A stretch of 64,000 nucleotides of DNA from Candidatus Electrothrix communis (GTDB lineage Bacteria; Desulfobacterota; Desulfobulbia; Desulfobulbales; Desulfobulbaceae), in NCBI GenBank assembly GCA_030644725.1, contig CP130629.1, forward strand, positions 3,859,501-3,923,500, read 5' to 3'. Below are positions 52,927-61,562 of the stretch, piece by piece; the first letter of the stretch is position 1, and each line of letters begins with the position of its first letter. The notes beneath the pieces were generated by a model that saw only the letters and a program-made list of their open reading frames with translations, was not told the DNA's origin and ran no database searches. Made by a program: the position numbers and the translations under genes.

Positions 52927-54996
52927 TCAACCGGCAGGCTGTTGTGACGGCTCTTCGCCTGTTGTATCCAGTTCTTCGGATGGTTGCCCCTTGTCCTGTT
53001 TCTCGGATGGTTGATCCTTGTCCTGTTTCTCGGATGGTTGATCCTTGTCCTGTTTCTCGGATGGTTGATCCTTGTCCTGTTTCTCGGATGGTTGATCCTT
53101 GTCCTGTTTCTCGGATGGTTGATCCTTGTCCTGTTTCTCGGATGGTTGATCCTTGTCCTGTTTCTCGGATGGTTGATCCTTGTTCTGTTTTTCAGATGGT
53201 CGATCCTGTATCCCTCCCTTGAGCAGGGACTTGGCAATGTCGGCGCTAAAGCCGTTGATCTGGTTCAGGGCATCAAGCAATTCAAGGTGGATTTCGTGGG
53301 TCTCCACCGACTGTTCTTTCATGTCCAGCAGACGCCGGAGATGGTGGTGGCGCAACCGCTGACTGAGTCGGTCATACCGTTTTTTCTTTTTTCGAACCTT
53401 ACGAGCTAGGATGCCGTCGGAAGCGCCCATCATCTTCTCCAGCCTACCCAGCTGTTTGCCGATCTTCTTGTGATAGCTGATCAGTTCCCGGCGCCCCTCC
53501 TCTGAAAAGTCAGCGTCCAGCTGTCCTTTCTTTTTCGCCAGGGGCACCATCTGGCGGATGATGATATCGCCGATACTCTCCATGCTGTCCAGGAGGGATA
53601 ACAGGGCGTTGACCTCGCTGCCCTGTCCCTCAGCCAGTTGCTGACGGCTTATTTTGAGCAGGTACTGGCGTATTTTCTCTTCTAAAAAGTTGATCTTCTG
53701 CTCCCGCATGGCAATGCCCTGCAGTAGGTCCAGTTGCTCAGGATGGACCTCGTCACGAGGCAATTGATCATGGGCGGTGATAAAGGGAAGGATGGCCGCG
53801 TTATGCATGCGGCGCAGGATCTTGGCCATGCGGGCGATCTCGGCATGGGCCAGTTCCAGGGCAATGGCCGGGGTGGAGACCAGGGAATCCTCCAGATGCC
53901 GGGCGGCGGGCTCAATGCCCCTTTCCCTGGGCTTATCGGGCATGAGGCGAAGGATGGCATGGGCGAACAGGTCGGTGAAGGGGAGAAAACAAAGGGCGAT
54001 GCCCACGTTGAAGACCGTGTGCGCATTGGCGATCTGCCGGGCCGTTCCCGAGTCGAACTGGGCGGCCAGAGAACGGATCATGTCGGCAAAGGGCCCTAAA
54101 AAGGGCACGATGAGCAGGACCCCGACTATTTTGAACAGAACATGGGCCACGGCCACCCGTTTTGCCTCGCGCCGGGTGCCGATGCAGGCCAGCAGGGCGG
54201 TGACGCAGGTTCCGATATTGGCGCCCAGGATGACCGCAATACCTCCTTCGAGGCTGATCAGTCCTTGCTGGGCTAGGACGATGACCACGCCAGTGGTGGC
54301 GCCGGAACCCTGGACAAGGGCCGTGAACACCGTCCCGGCCAGGATGCCCAGCAGCGGGTTTTCCATGGACTTCATCATGTCGATGAACTGCGGGTAAGTG
54401 CGCAACGGCGCCATGGAATCGCTCATCAGCTTCATGCCGTAAAAGAGGACGCCAAAGCCTAACAGGATGTCGCCGATGCTCTTGATTTTTTCACTCTTGC
54501 CGAACATGCGCACACCAAAGCCTACGGCGATCATGGCCAGGGCATAGTCGCTCACTTTGAAAGCAACCAGCTGGGCCGTGATGGTGGTGCCGATGTCGGC
54601 CCCCAGGATGACGCCCAGGGACTGGGCGAAGGTCATCAGTTCCGCCTGGACAAAGCTGACCAGCATCACGGTGGTGGCGCTGGATGACTGGATGACCGTG
54701 GTGACAAAGGCACCCATCAGGAGACCTATGAACCGGTTTTTGGTCAGAGCAGCCAGGATGGAGCGCATTTTGTTGCCAGCCGTTTTTTTGAGCCCCTCGC
54801 TCATCAGTTCCATGCCGTACAGGAAAAAGGCCAATCCTCCGGTTATCCCCAGAAACAACATCACCCAGGAGATGCCTTCGGCGTCGTTGTTGTTACCCGC
54901 CCAGAGCGGTCCTGCGGGAATAAGGACAGTCAAGCAGGCCAAGGCTAAGGCACTAGCAGGGATCTTGTCTAGAATTTTGTCTATATTTGTGGCCAT
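52927..54996 (-). CDS. Na+/phosphate cotransporter family protein with repeat tail
   Basis: A 689-residue NptA/PNaS-type transporter. Two copies of the core motif are visible, TVIQSSSATTVML and ALVQGSGATTGVV, each followed by a GA(D/N)IGT motif. A C-terminal PhoU-like helical region spans about 360-580. The last roughly 90 residues are a hydrophilic repeat of nine-residue DQPSEKQDK units coded by a 27-bp minisatellite, then EELDTTGEEPSQQPAG. The tail is cytoplasmic or periplasmic and not needed for transport by any known family rule. Convergent with SulP, divergent from the deacetylase. Confidence 0.93.
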   Translation of the reverse strand: MATNIDKILDKIPASALALACLTVLIPAGPLWAGNNNDAEGISWVMLFLGITGGLAFFLYGMELMSEGLKKTAGNKMRSILAALTKNRFIGLLMGAFVTTVIQSSSATTVMLVSFVQAELMTFAQSLGVILGADIGTTITAQLVAFKVSDYALAMIAVGFGVRMFGKSEKIKSIGDILLGFGVLFYGMKLMSDSMAPLRTYPQFIDMMKSMENPLLGILAGTVFTALVQGSGATTGVVIVLAQQGLISLEGGIAVILGANIGTCVTALLACIGTRREAKRVAVAHVLFKIVGVLLIVPFLGPFADMIRSLAAQFDSGTARQIANAHTVFNVGIALCFLPFTDLFAHAILRLMPDKPRERGIEPAARHLEDSLVSTPAIALELAHAEIARMAKILRRMHNAAILPFITAHDQLPRDEVHPEQLDLLQGIAMREQKINFLEEKIRQYLLKISRQQLAEGQGSEVNALLSLLDSMESIGDIIIRQMVPLAKKKGQLDADFSEEGRRELISYHKKIGKQLGRLEKMMGASDGILARKVRKKKKRYDRLSQRLRHHHLRRLLDMKEQSVETHEIHLELLDALNQINGFSADIAKSLLKGGIQDRPSEKQNKDQPSEKQDKDQPSEKQDKDQPSEKQDKDQPSEKQDKDQPSEKQDKDQPSEKQDKDQPSEKQDKGQPSEELDTTGEEPSQQPAG
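52991..53206. repeat. 27-bp in-frame minisatellite (8 units)
   Basis: Eight head-to-tail 27-bp units lie within the 3' end of the Na/Pi transporter gene. Seven are almost identical; the last (53180-53206) is diverged. Unit length is a multiple of three, so gain or loss of units keeps the reading frame. Confidence 0.95.
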
Positions 54997-55134
54997 GCTT
55001 TTTCCAAAGAGTTGTCTTTAAGTCTTTAATCTCAATAAGTTGAGTGGGGATACAGGTTGAGGTGCTTTCTGAATTTTCACACAATACCACAACTATACTC
55101 GTACGCGTACTCGAAAAGACAAACTGTGATACCA

Positions 55135-55962
55135 ATGTTGAAAATTTCCGACAAACGTTGTAAAGCCGAAAAAATCGGCATCATTGCTCTGCTGGCGGCC
55201 TTGCTCTGCGCTTTTTTTTTCCCGGTTCTGATACCCCTTCCTTTATTATCTTTCTTGCTTCTCTGTTTCTTTGCCCCGTTTCTTCCAGGAAGCAGTTTTT
55301 TCCTGCCGATCATCAGCCGGTCATCCCCAGGAATTGAGGGCGTTGTCCTGACCTTTGATGATGGACCGTCCCCAGCATCGACTCCGGCCCTGCTTGCCCT
55401 GCTTGCCTGTTACCGCTTGCCAGCAACCTTTTTTGTTGTCGGTAAAAAGGCCGCTAGGCACCCGGAGCTGATTGAGCAGATTCTGGCTGCCGGGCACAGC
55501 ATCGGGAATCATAGCTGGGATCATGATTATTTCCTCATGTTGCGCAGCACCAAGAGGATTCAGCAGGATCTTCACAACACCCAGGAAGTGCTGGCGCGTC
55601 GGGGCCTTCGCCCTTTGCTCTTTCGTCCTCCGGTGGGTATCACTGGCCCTCGTCTCAAAAATGTTTTGGAGGAGGAAGGGTTGATCGCGGTAAACTACAG
55701 CTGCCGCGCCCTTGATCGGGGGAATCGTAATATTGCTGGTTTGAGCGAAAAGATTATCAGCAGACTGCGGCCCGGTGATATCATTATGCTCCATGATCTC
55801 CCGGCCTTTCAGGAGGAAGACAGCGATTTACTGTACAGGGAATTCGACTGCCTGTTCAGGATGTTGGCAGAAAAATACATGGTTAGCCCTCTGGAAGAGG
55901 CCCTACAACGCCCGGTGATGCGTCCAGAAAAGGAAACGGGTCCACCGGGAACTGCCTGTTGA
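55135..55962 (+). CDS. Polysaccharide deacetylase (NodB-like)
   Basis: About 275 residues from ATG 55135 (the frame opens at 55057 but the extra residues look unconserved). Two hydrophobic stretches in the first 70 residues anchor it. The NodB motifs are present: VLTFDDGPSPAST (motif 1), HSIGNHSWDHDYF (metal His pair), FRPPVGITG (motif 3), and DIIMLHDLP near the end. It removes acetyl groups from an N- or O-acetylated glycan or lipid-linked sugar in the envelope. The next gene (PagL-like) begins 105 bp on. Confidence 0.9.
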   Translation: MLKISDKRCKAEKIGIIALLAALLCAFFFPVLIPLPLLSFLLLCFFAPFLPGSSFFLPIISRSSPGIEGVVLTFDDGPSPASTPALLALLACYRLPATFFVVGKKAARHPELIEQILAAGHSIGNHSWDHDYFLMLRSTKRIQQDLHNTQEVLARRGLRPLLFRPPVGITGPRLKNVLEEEGLIAVNYSCRALDRGNRNIAGLSEKIISRLRPGDIIMLHDLPAFQEEDSDLLYREFDCLFRMLAEKYMVSPLEEALQRPVMRPEKETGPPGTAC

Positions 55963-56067
55963 CTTTTCCGGCGCTGTTATATAATAATGCTGATATGCTA
56001 TCAATTGGAGCCGAGCCGGTCGGGTTTTCCTTTGCCGTCCCGTAAATTCATCAAGCAAGAGCCCGTT

Positions 56068-56679
56068 ATGATAAAAGACCGTTTGCAGTTCGTCCGTTTT
56101 CTCTCCTGTATGTTCTGTCTTCTTGGAACTGTTCTTTTGAGCAGGGGCACGGCGAATGCGGCAGAGCTGGTTAACCCCTTTGATTTTTCCCAGGACAGCT
56201 ATGTGTTCTTGGGCGGCTATGGTCAGTCTGTTCCTGGTTGGGGAAAGACTGAAGAACGGGTAACAACCTTGGAGCTGATTCCTCGTTGTAATCATAGGAT
56301 CATAGATAATATGGGCTCTGGCTGGTACAGGGGCTTTCACTCCATTTTGCTCGAAGTACCTCTCTCCTTGGTGCTCAGCCCTGATGAATCAGCCATGCTG
56401 GGGATAACTTTCCTCGGTGCTTACACCTTCACCGCTGATCCGATCTGGCAGCCCTACCTGTTCGGAGGTGGTGGGCCGGTCTATAACTTCGCCGATATTC
56501 CGGGTATGGGAGCGGATATCAACGGAAACTATCAGTTTGGTATCGGGCTGGAATACGCCTGGACGGAAAATCGCAAACTGCTCGTGGAATCACGCTACCA
56601 TCATATTTCCAATAACGGCAGTGAAGATCCCAATGATCCGCTCAATGCCTATAAGCTTCTGGTGGGAGTGACTTTCTGA
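56068..56679 (+). CDS. PagL-like lipid A 3-O-deacylase (acyloxyacyl hydrolase family)
   Basis: About 203 residues from ATG 56068, with a signal peptide ending near GTANAAE. The C-terminal part has VESRYHHISNNGSEDPNDP, matching the PagL site in which a His and Ser (HxS) and a downstream Glu are catalytic, and the chain ends in a beta strand LLVGVTF, typical of an outer-membrane barrel. It would trim a 3-O acyl chain from lipid A. Its stop abuts the next ATG directly, so translation is coupled. Confidence 0.78.
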   Translation: MIKDRLQFVRFLSCMFCLLGTVLLSRGTANAAELVNPFDFSQDSYVFLGGYGQSVPGWGKTEERVTTLELIPRCNHRIIDNMGSGWYRGFHSILLEVPLSLVLSPDESAMLGITFLGAYTFTADPIWQPYLFGGGGPVYNFADIPGMGADINGNYQFGIGLEYAWTENRKLLVESRYHHISNNGSEDPNDPLNAYKLLVGVTF

Positions 56680-57099
56680 ATGAAGAACGAGCAGAATAAC
56701 AGGGAAGAGAGCGTCACCGACGGGCTGCACACGGTTAGTTACGTTGCAGATGCGCAGGGTGAGCAGGAGTTGATTTCTGGCTCTGTCTGGCAACCGGTGA
56801 ATATAGTTAATCGTCAGGCCTGGGAGGAAATAGAGGAGCACATTGCCGCCTCCAAGGAAAACGTCGCCCAGGGGCGTGTGAGCTGTCTTCATTATTACAT
56901 GATTGCCAACCAGATGGACACCGGTCTCTTGGCCAAATACACCGGTCAGGTCCGCTGCCTTGTCCGTCTCCATCTCGTCCCCTTTATTTTTCGCCGACTG
57001 GGCCGGAAGACACTCGACAGGTATGCAAAAGTATTTCTTGTCTCCCCGGAAGATTTGATCCAAGGGATTCTTAAAGAGCCTGTTTACAACCAAGAGTAA
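56680..57099 (+). CDS. Small cytoplasmic protein of unknown function
   Basis: A 139-residue protein whose ATG follows the PagL-like stop with no gap. It has no signal peptide or membrane span. Readable features are a central QAWEEIEEHIAASKENVAQG helix and YYMIANQMDTGLLAKYTGQV. I do not recognise it. It sits between the PagL-like and BtrH-like genes, 45 bp before the latter, and is probably part of that small operon. Confidence 0.6.
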   Translation: MKNEQNNREESVTDGLHTVSYVADAQGEQELISGSVWQPVNIVNRQAWEEIEEHIAASKENVAQGRVSCLHYYMIANQMDTGLLAKYTGQVRCLVRLHLVPFIFRRLGRKTLDRYAKVFLVSPEDLIQGILKEPVYNQE

Positions 57100-57144
57100 C
57101 CAGTAGTAACTCCTCTATCCGTTCCTGAAAAGCTGAGAAGTTTT

Positions 57145-58173
57145 ATGCAACTTGATTTGTTGATTGATTTTCCCCATACCCAATCCGCCCATTGCGAAAG
57201 CGGAGCTGCTGCCAGCCTGCTCAACTGGCATGGTATCAAGCTTTCTGAGGCCATGACCTTTGGGATCGGTGGAGGCCTTTTCTATGGCTATTTTCCCTTT
57301 ATTCGGATCAACGGCCTGCCCCTGGTGACCTACCGGGCTGCTGCTGGTCATATACTGAAGCGCTTTGGTAAGATTCCCGGCATCACGATGTATGAAAAAC
57401 GATTCAGGAATCAGGATCAGGCAATGGCGGAGCTGGATGCGGCTCTTGCAGAGTCCATTCCGGTGGGCTTGCAGACCGGGGTTTTCTGGCTACCGTATTT
57501 TCCCAGGGCCTTGCGTTTTCATTTCAATGCCCATAATCTGGTGGTCTATGGCAAGGAAGGCGATGATTATCTGATCAGTGATCCGGTCTTTCCTCAACCG
57601 GTGCGCTGCCCGGCCCAGGATTTGGCTCGGGCCAGATTTGCTGCCGGTGCCTTGGCACCCAAGGGCAAGATGTATTATCTGGCTCAGGCTCCAGACCAGC
57701 TGGATTTGCAGCCGTTGATCCGGCAGGGAATTCAGTCTGTCTGCCGCATGATGCTCGGCAGTCCTTTTCCACTCATTGGGGTCAAGGGGATACGTTTTCT
57801 GGCCGGACGACTGGTGCGTTGGCCGGAACGTCTCGGTAAGGAGAGTGCTGAACTGCATCTCGGCCATACCGTGCGTATGCAAGAAGAGATAGGTACCGGT
57901 GGTGGTGGCTTCCGCTTTATGTACGCAGCCTTTCTTCAGGAAAGCGGCAAGGAACTCCACGATCAGGCCTTGCTTGATGCGGCGACCCTCTTTACCCAGG
58001 CGGGCGATCGTTGGCGGCAATTCGCGGTGATGGCTGCCCGGATATGTAAGGGGCGGGGCGGTCTGGATGACACCTACCCCGCTATGGCTGAGAGGATCAT
58101 GGCCTGTGCCGACTTGGAAGAGCAGGCCTTCCGTGGTTTAAAGGATTGGCTGCGCGAAAATTCAGCCCGGTAA
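57145..58173 (+). CDS. BtrH N-terminal domain / DUF4872-like protein
   Basis: A 342-residue protein. The first half matches the BtrH N-terminal, papain-like fold: HCESGAAASLLNWHGIKLSE (Cys), a GIGGGLFYGYFPF strand, and HFNAHNLVVYG with His and a downstream D in YLISDPVFP. The second half is DUF4872-like (GTGGGGFRFMYAAFL). BtrH is the acyltransferase that moves an acyl group from a carrier protein to butirosin, so an acyl-transfer role is possible. No carrier protein gene is adjacent. It is convergent with the frameshifted gene, 10 bp away. Confidence 0.75.
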   Translation: MQLDLLIDFPHTQSAHCESGAAASLLNWHGIKLSEAMTFGIGGGLFYGYFPFIRINGLPLVTYRAAAGHILKRFGKIPGITMYEKRFRNQDQAMAELDAALAESIPVGLQTGVFWLPYFPRALRFHFNAHNLVVYGKEGDDYLISDPVFPQPVRCPAQDLARARFAAGALAPKGKMYYLAQAPDQLDLQPLIRQGIQSVCRMMLGSPFPLIGVKGIRFLAGRLVRWPERLGKESAELHLGHTVRMQEEIGTGGGGFRFMYAAFLQESGKELHDQALLDAATLFTQAGDRWRQFAVMAARICKGRGGLDDTYPAMAERIMACADLEEQAFRGLKDWLRENSAR

Positions 58174-58183
58174 GGCCAGACGC

Positions 58184-58333
58184 TTATTCAGCGGGATACT
58201 TGGATTTAAAGTCAAAAGGATATTTCAGGGTTTCCTGCTCGGTGGCAATCACCAGCTCGATGTTTTCTATGCCGCGACCAAAGGGAAGGGTCATGGTCCA
58301 ATAGCCTCCAGCCTGGAAATTAATCAATCGTTG
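58184..58333 (-). pseudogene. Frameshifted 3' end of the 58320-59810 gene
   Basis: Directly after the 496-codon frame ends (TAA at 58320-58322), the +1 frame stays open to 58184 and codes a protein-like stretch, QAGGYWTMTLPFGRGIENIE and so on, ending YPFDFKSKYPAE. It fills the gap to the convergent BtrH-like gene to within 10 bp. This is the expected 3' end of the upstream frame after a single-base shift near 58325. Confidence 0.6.
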
Positions 58334-59810
58334 TGTAGTCTGTTGGTTTGTCGTTGATCTGCTCTGGTACCGGGCCGCCAGCGGTGCCGCTGTTATTTGC
58401 AATCCCGGCAAAAACATTGCTGATGCCTTCATTGATGACCTGTCCCGTGTCGTTCAGGAGTTGTGCATCCAGCCGGATATCAATATCCACCGCATCTGCC
58501 TTGTCGCTGGCCTTAATCCGGGAGAGTAGTCCTGACAAGGAGGGGGAAGTCGAACGGCTGTTTTGTTTCAGGTCGGTCAGTTTTTTTTCAATCCCGGACG
58601 CAGTGGAGGCGTTCCAGGCTGCATCTGCGCTGAACAGGTGAACATTAATGTTCAGCCCTCCTTTGAGTGGATGAGCTTCCAGCCCGGCAGCTAAGGCGTT
58701 TACCTGAGGTGTTTGTGAGGCAACCCCTTGCGTCATCATTCCCGGCATCCCGCCGATTGCCCGGCCTGCGTGGTTTGGGTCCAAAACCATAAAGCTGATA
58801 AACTTGCCTTTGCGATAGCGATGCCATGCACTGACATCCTGCTGCGCCTTTTGGCCGGACGATAATCGTCCCCAGATATGGTCAGCATAGGCTGAATCTG
58901 TGGAGAGTATCAACCAGTCAGGAGTGATTTGGAGGTAGAACCCCTTTTGTTCGGTTTTAGGTGTATTCTCTGTGCGGGATGAGTCCGTGTTAGATGGCGT
59001 CAACGGGTTGAGTCGCCAGCGTTTTTTATCGATTTGCTGAAGCTGAAAAAGGCCTCCTAAGGTTTTGAGTAAGGATTTTTTCACGAATTTTCCGGCAAGC
59101 AGCATCAGTTGCCTGCCCTGCTGTTGCTCGGAGCCCGCACTAGCGGAATAGAGGATATGGGTCAGGGTTTCTCGGAATTTTGGGGTTCCTGAGAGAAGGT
59201 TGTTGAGCAGTCTCTGCTGTTGGCTGTCCAAGGGGAGCGCCTTGGGATCTAGTTCGCCGAACCAGTACTGTTCTAGCAGCGTTATTTTTTTGAAATCAAC
59301 AAGGCCAGCTATAACCAAATTGCCGTCAAACAGGGCCTGTTCTGCTGCTGCCACTCCAGCTGGCAAGGGGCGATACAGCCAGTACCAGCCATAACCGATA
59401 CCGGCACTGGCTAGGGTGAGCAGGAGAAGGAAAAAGTACACCAAACAGCGCCCGAAACGAGTTTTTTTCTTTGCAGGAGCAACAGGGAACGGTAGGTAAT
59501 CTATCCGTTCTTTCTTCGTTTGTCTCTTCTCCTTGCTCGGCGCTATGGCCCCTGGCCCGTCCGTCTCTGCCTCCGAGGGGGTTTGGCGGACTTGTATCTT
59601 CACCTCTAAGCCAGCCTGGCGCAAGGCAAGAGCTGCCTTTTTAACCTTTTTTTTATCATCGGAACTGAGCATTTTTTTCGGTTTGCCGTTCAGTAGCGAT
59701 TTCCGAATTTGCTCTTCAGATAGCCTTGTTATTCGCTGTATCTGATGGATACTTTTTTGTTCCTCGGATCCGACCAGCAAGCGTCCGGATGAGATCAACT
59801 GATATTTCAT
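58320..59810 (-). CDS. Membrane protein of unknown function, apparently frameshifted
   Basis: A 496-codon frame. Residues 1-75 form a small basic domain (LSEEQIRKSLLNGKPKKM, then KKAALALRQAGLEVKIQV), followed by a linker, one membrane span (CLVYFFLLLLTLASAGIGYG, about 121-140) and a large extracytoplasmic part with no motif that I know. The stop seems premature: coding continues in the next frame to 58184. It starts 12 bp after the PhnD-like gene and is in its operon. It could be a real mutation or a sequencing error. Confidence 0.65.
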   Translation of the reverse strand: MKYQLISSGRLLVGSEEQKSIHQIQRITRLSEEQIRKSLLNGKPKKMLSSDDKKKVKKAALALRQAGLEVKIQVRQTPSEAETDGPGAIAPSKEKRQTKKERIDYLPFPVAPAKKKTRFGRCLVYFFLLLLTLASAGIGYGWYWLYRPLPAGVAAAEQALFDGNLVIAGLVDFKKITLLEQYWFGELDPKALPLDSQQQRLLNNLLSGTPKFRETLTHILYSASAGSEQQQGRQLMLLAGKFVKKSLLKTLGGLFQLQQIDKKRWRLNPLTPSNTDSSRTENTPKTEQKGFYLQITPDWLILSTDSAYADHIWGRLSSGQKAQQDVSAWHRYRKGKFISFMVLDPNHAGRAIGGMPGMMTQGVASQTPQVNALAAGLEAHPLKGGLNINVHLFSADAAWNASTASGIEKKLTDLKQNSRSTSPSLSGLLSRIKASDKADAVDIDIRLDAQLLNDTGQVINEGISNVFAGIANNSGTAGGPVPEQINDKPTDYTTID

Positions 59811-59822
59811 GGCGGCTCCTGC

Positions 59823-60725
59823 TCAATGAGTTCGTCGCCCAGTGTATCCACCGCCTTTGAGCTGTGATTGAACGATTTCAATGTCTGTGTAGTCAAGCGG
59901 ATCAACCCAGCCTTTCATTCGGGCTGCCCTTAGAAGTTTGTTTCCCGGTTGTAAGGCTTTGAGTGCATCGGCAAGCTCATTGGCTAAGGTCTGGTCGACA
60001 GCGGTTGTTTTGGCCAAAGGAAAGCCGGGGTAAAGCTCTGTTGAGCATGCATAAGGGAAGTCAGGGTAATCTTTTTTTTTCAGAATTTTTATATCCTCCA
60101 TTTGTATTTTTCCTGTTTTTGCTAGCCGTTCCAAGATGCTGGCAGGCACGGTGCCAGCATCAACCCGTCCACTAAGGACCGCCTTCACCACAGCATCGGG
60201 TCTGTCAAAAAACCGCAGCGTGTGGAGAAAGGGGTAGGGGTCAATACCCGTATTGCGGAATTCTTTTTCCGCCATCTGCCAGCCGCCAAAGGACCAACGC
60301 TGTAACGCACCGAATTTTTTACCATTGAGGTCGGTCAAGTTTGTTACATCTTGATTATCTGTTCTTGTAAAGAGCACTGCTCCGACGGAGTCGGCAGTGC
60401 TCAATTTCATGGTCAATATTTCACTTGCACCGTATTGTATCTTTGCGCTCATGAACATGGAAGGGTCAGCGGTAAAAAAATCAACTTCCCCATTTTTTAC
60501 GGCGGGCAGAACATCTTTAAACTCCAAAGGCAGAATGACAACCGGTCTCCCGATTTCTTCGCTAAGATATTTGCTGGTACCCCCCCAGCTCTTTTTAAAA
60601 CCCAACGGGCCTCGCCAGGAAAGGATCCCTATTTTGACTTCACCAGTACTCTTCTCTTGAGCCGCTAAACTTGGTGCGATTAAGATGAGTAGCAGGGAAA
60701 ATGCTGCTAGAAAACTTTTTGTCAT
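59823..60725 (-). CDS. PhnD-like phosphate/phosphonate-type periplasmic binding protein
   Basis: About 300 residues from ATG 60725, which has AGGAGG just upstream; the longer frame to 60839 is not supported. A signal peptide (SFLAAFSLLLILIAPSLAAQ) leads into a PhnD-family binding domain: KIGILSWRGPLGFKKSWGG, GEVDFFTADPSMFM, DLNGKKFGALQRWSFGGW, GRVDAGTVPASILERL. No ABC permease or ATPase is adjacent, so it is a lone sensor or scavenging protein. A candidate c-di-GMP-I riboswitch lies upstream. It is followed 12 bp on by the membrane protein gene. Confidence 0.88.
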   Translation of the reverse strand: MTKSFLAAFSLLLILIAPSLAAQEKSTGEVKIGILSWRGPLGFKKSWGGTSKYLSEEIGRPVVILPLEFKDVLPAVKNGEVDFFTADPSMFMSAKIQYGASEILTMKLSTADSVGAVLFTRTDNQDVTNLTDLNGKKFGALQRWSFGGWQMAEKEFRNTGIDPYPFLHTLRFFDRPDAVVKAVLSGRVDAGTVPASILERLAKTGKIQMEDIKILKKKDYPDFPYACSTELYPGFPLAKTTAVDQTLANELADALKALQPGNKLLRAARMKGWVDPLDYTDIEIVQSQLKGGGYTGRRTH

Positions 60726-60946
60726 TACTCTATCCTCCTTTTTTTTCTGAAAAAAATGAGTATGCCTTTGCGTGATTTTAATTCTCTTGTCCTTTTCATA
60801 AGTCGGTTTAAAAGGGCTGGGGAGGAGGGGTTCAAGCAAAAGGGATGGCTATCCATATGGCCAGCGGGTTGGGCCGCACAGATTTCTCTGTTCATTGATG
60901 TCATAATTCGATACTTCCAGACAGCAAGAAGGACAAGAAGTACAAG

Positions 60947-61022
60947 ATGGCAACCCGGCGGTCTCCTCCCGAGAGATCCGTGGCTTTCCGACACCGCCTC
61001 ACGACGGCTGTGGCTTTATCAG
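60947..61022 (-). ncRNA. Candidate c-di-GMP-I (GEMM-I) riboswitch
   Basis: Read on the minus strand, the segment has GATAAAGCCAC, then a P2 hairpin GCCGTC/GGCGGT closed by a GTGA (GNRA) tetraloop, then CGGAAAGCCACGGATCT, a short P3 stem (TCTC/GAGA), and CGCCGGGTTGCC. The core AAAGCCACGG..CT and GCCGGGTTGCC match the GEMM-I consensus as I remember it, and the GNRA loop fits its tetraloop. The 5' GGCAAACC part is degenerate (GATAAAGCC). It lies about 220 nt before the PhnD-like gene. No covariance search was possible. Confidence 0.55.
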
Positions 61023-61491
61023 CTCTCCATTTTCGACGGAAAGCAGGGCGCTTGCTTTATGAATACGCTCAACCCTTTGTTATATAATCAGGCATGGTGG
61101 GTAAAAAAGTCAAGTTTTTTTGTAGATACTGAGGGAGGGTTGCTGATGTGTATTTTTTGTAGAGAATGAAAGGAGAGAGCCTACTTGTGGTGAGAGGAAT
61201 GTCGTTTTTTAGTATAATATGTTTTGTATCAATGTGTTGACTTGGTCATGCTGTTCTCGTTGCATCGCGTAACGATACGGGGGCTTTTCGGCCTGTACTT
61301 TCTGTTGCATCATAAGGGGTCAGTTTTCTTTTTTGATTGAGTAAAAAGAATCCAGTGCGAGCGAAATGTTTCCGGGAGGGAGGGAAGTGGATTCATTTTT
61401 CTGATTTTTTTCGTAAGATAGCGCCATGAAATGACAGGTTGAGCTGGGGCAGGATGCAAAGAATATCTTCTTGGCTTGAGGGAGTTTTCTC

Positions 61492-61536
61492 TTGACAACC
61501 CTTCAGTGATTTAATTATTAATCAATCTAATAATTA
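61492..61536 (+). promoter_or_regulatory. Promoter and MarR operator of the efflux operon
   Basis: TTGACA (61492-61497) and TATTAA (61516-61521) are 18 nt apart. Overlapping the -10 is a perfect inverted repeat, TAATTATTA (61512-61520), 7-nt spacer, TAATAATTA (61528-61536). Such a palindrome over the -10 of a MarR gene is a likely autorepression site. Confidence 0.75.
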
Positions 61537-61562
61537 TTCATTCAACAGAATAGGAGTCTTCT

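Larger units (their letters stand above)
60726..61562. other. 837-bp intergenic region between divergent operons
   Basis: Between the PhnD-like gene (-) and the MarR gene (+). Besides the candidate riboswitch and the marR promoter/operator, I see only short frames in both directions that lack ribosome sites; the longest (60756-61169, +) crosses the riboswitch antisense and is not believable. Confidence 0.5.

Noticed and set aside
52878-53222. Tandem repeat that could be taken for a CRISPR array
   Set aside because: Units are contiguous 27-mers with no spacers, and they are read in frame by the Na/Pi transporter gene.
60756-61169. 137-codon + strand frame in the 837-bp gap
   Set aside because: No ribosome site, no protein-like pattern, and it crosses the candidate riboswitch antisense.
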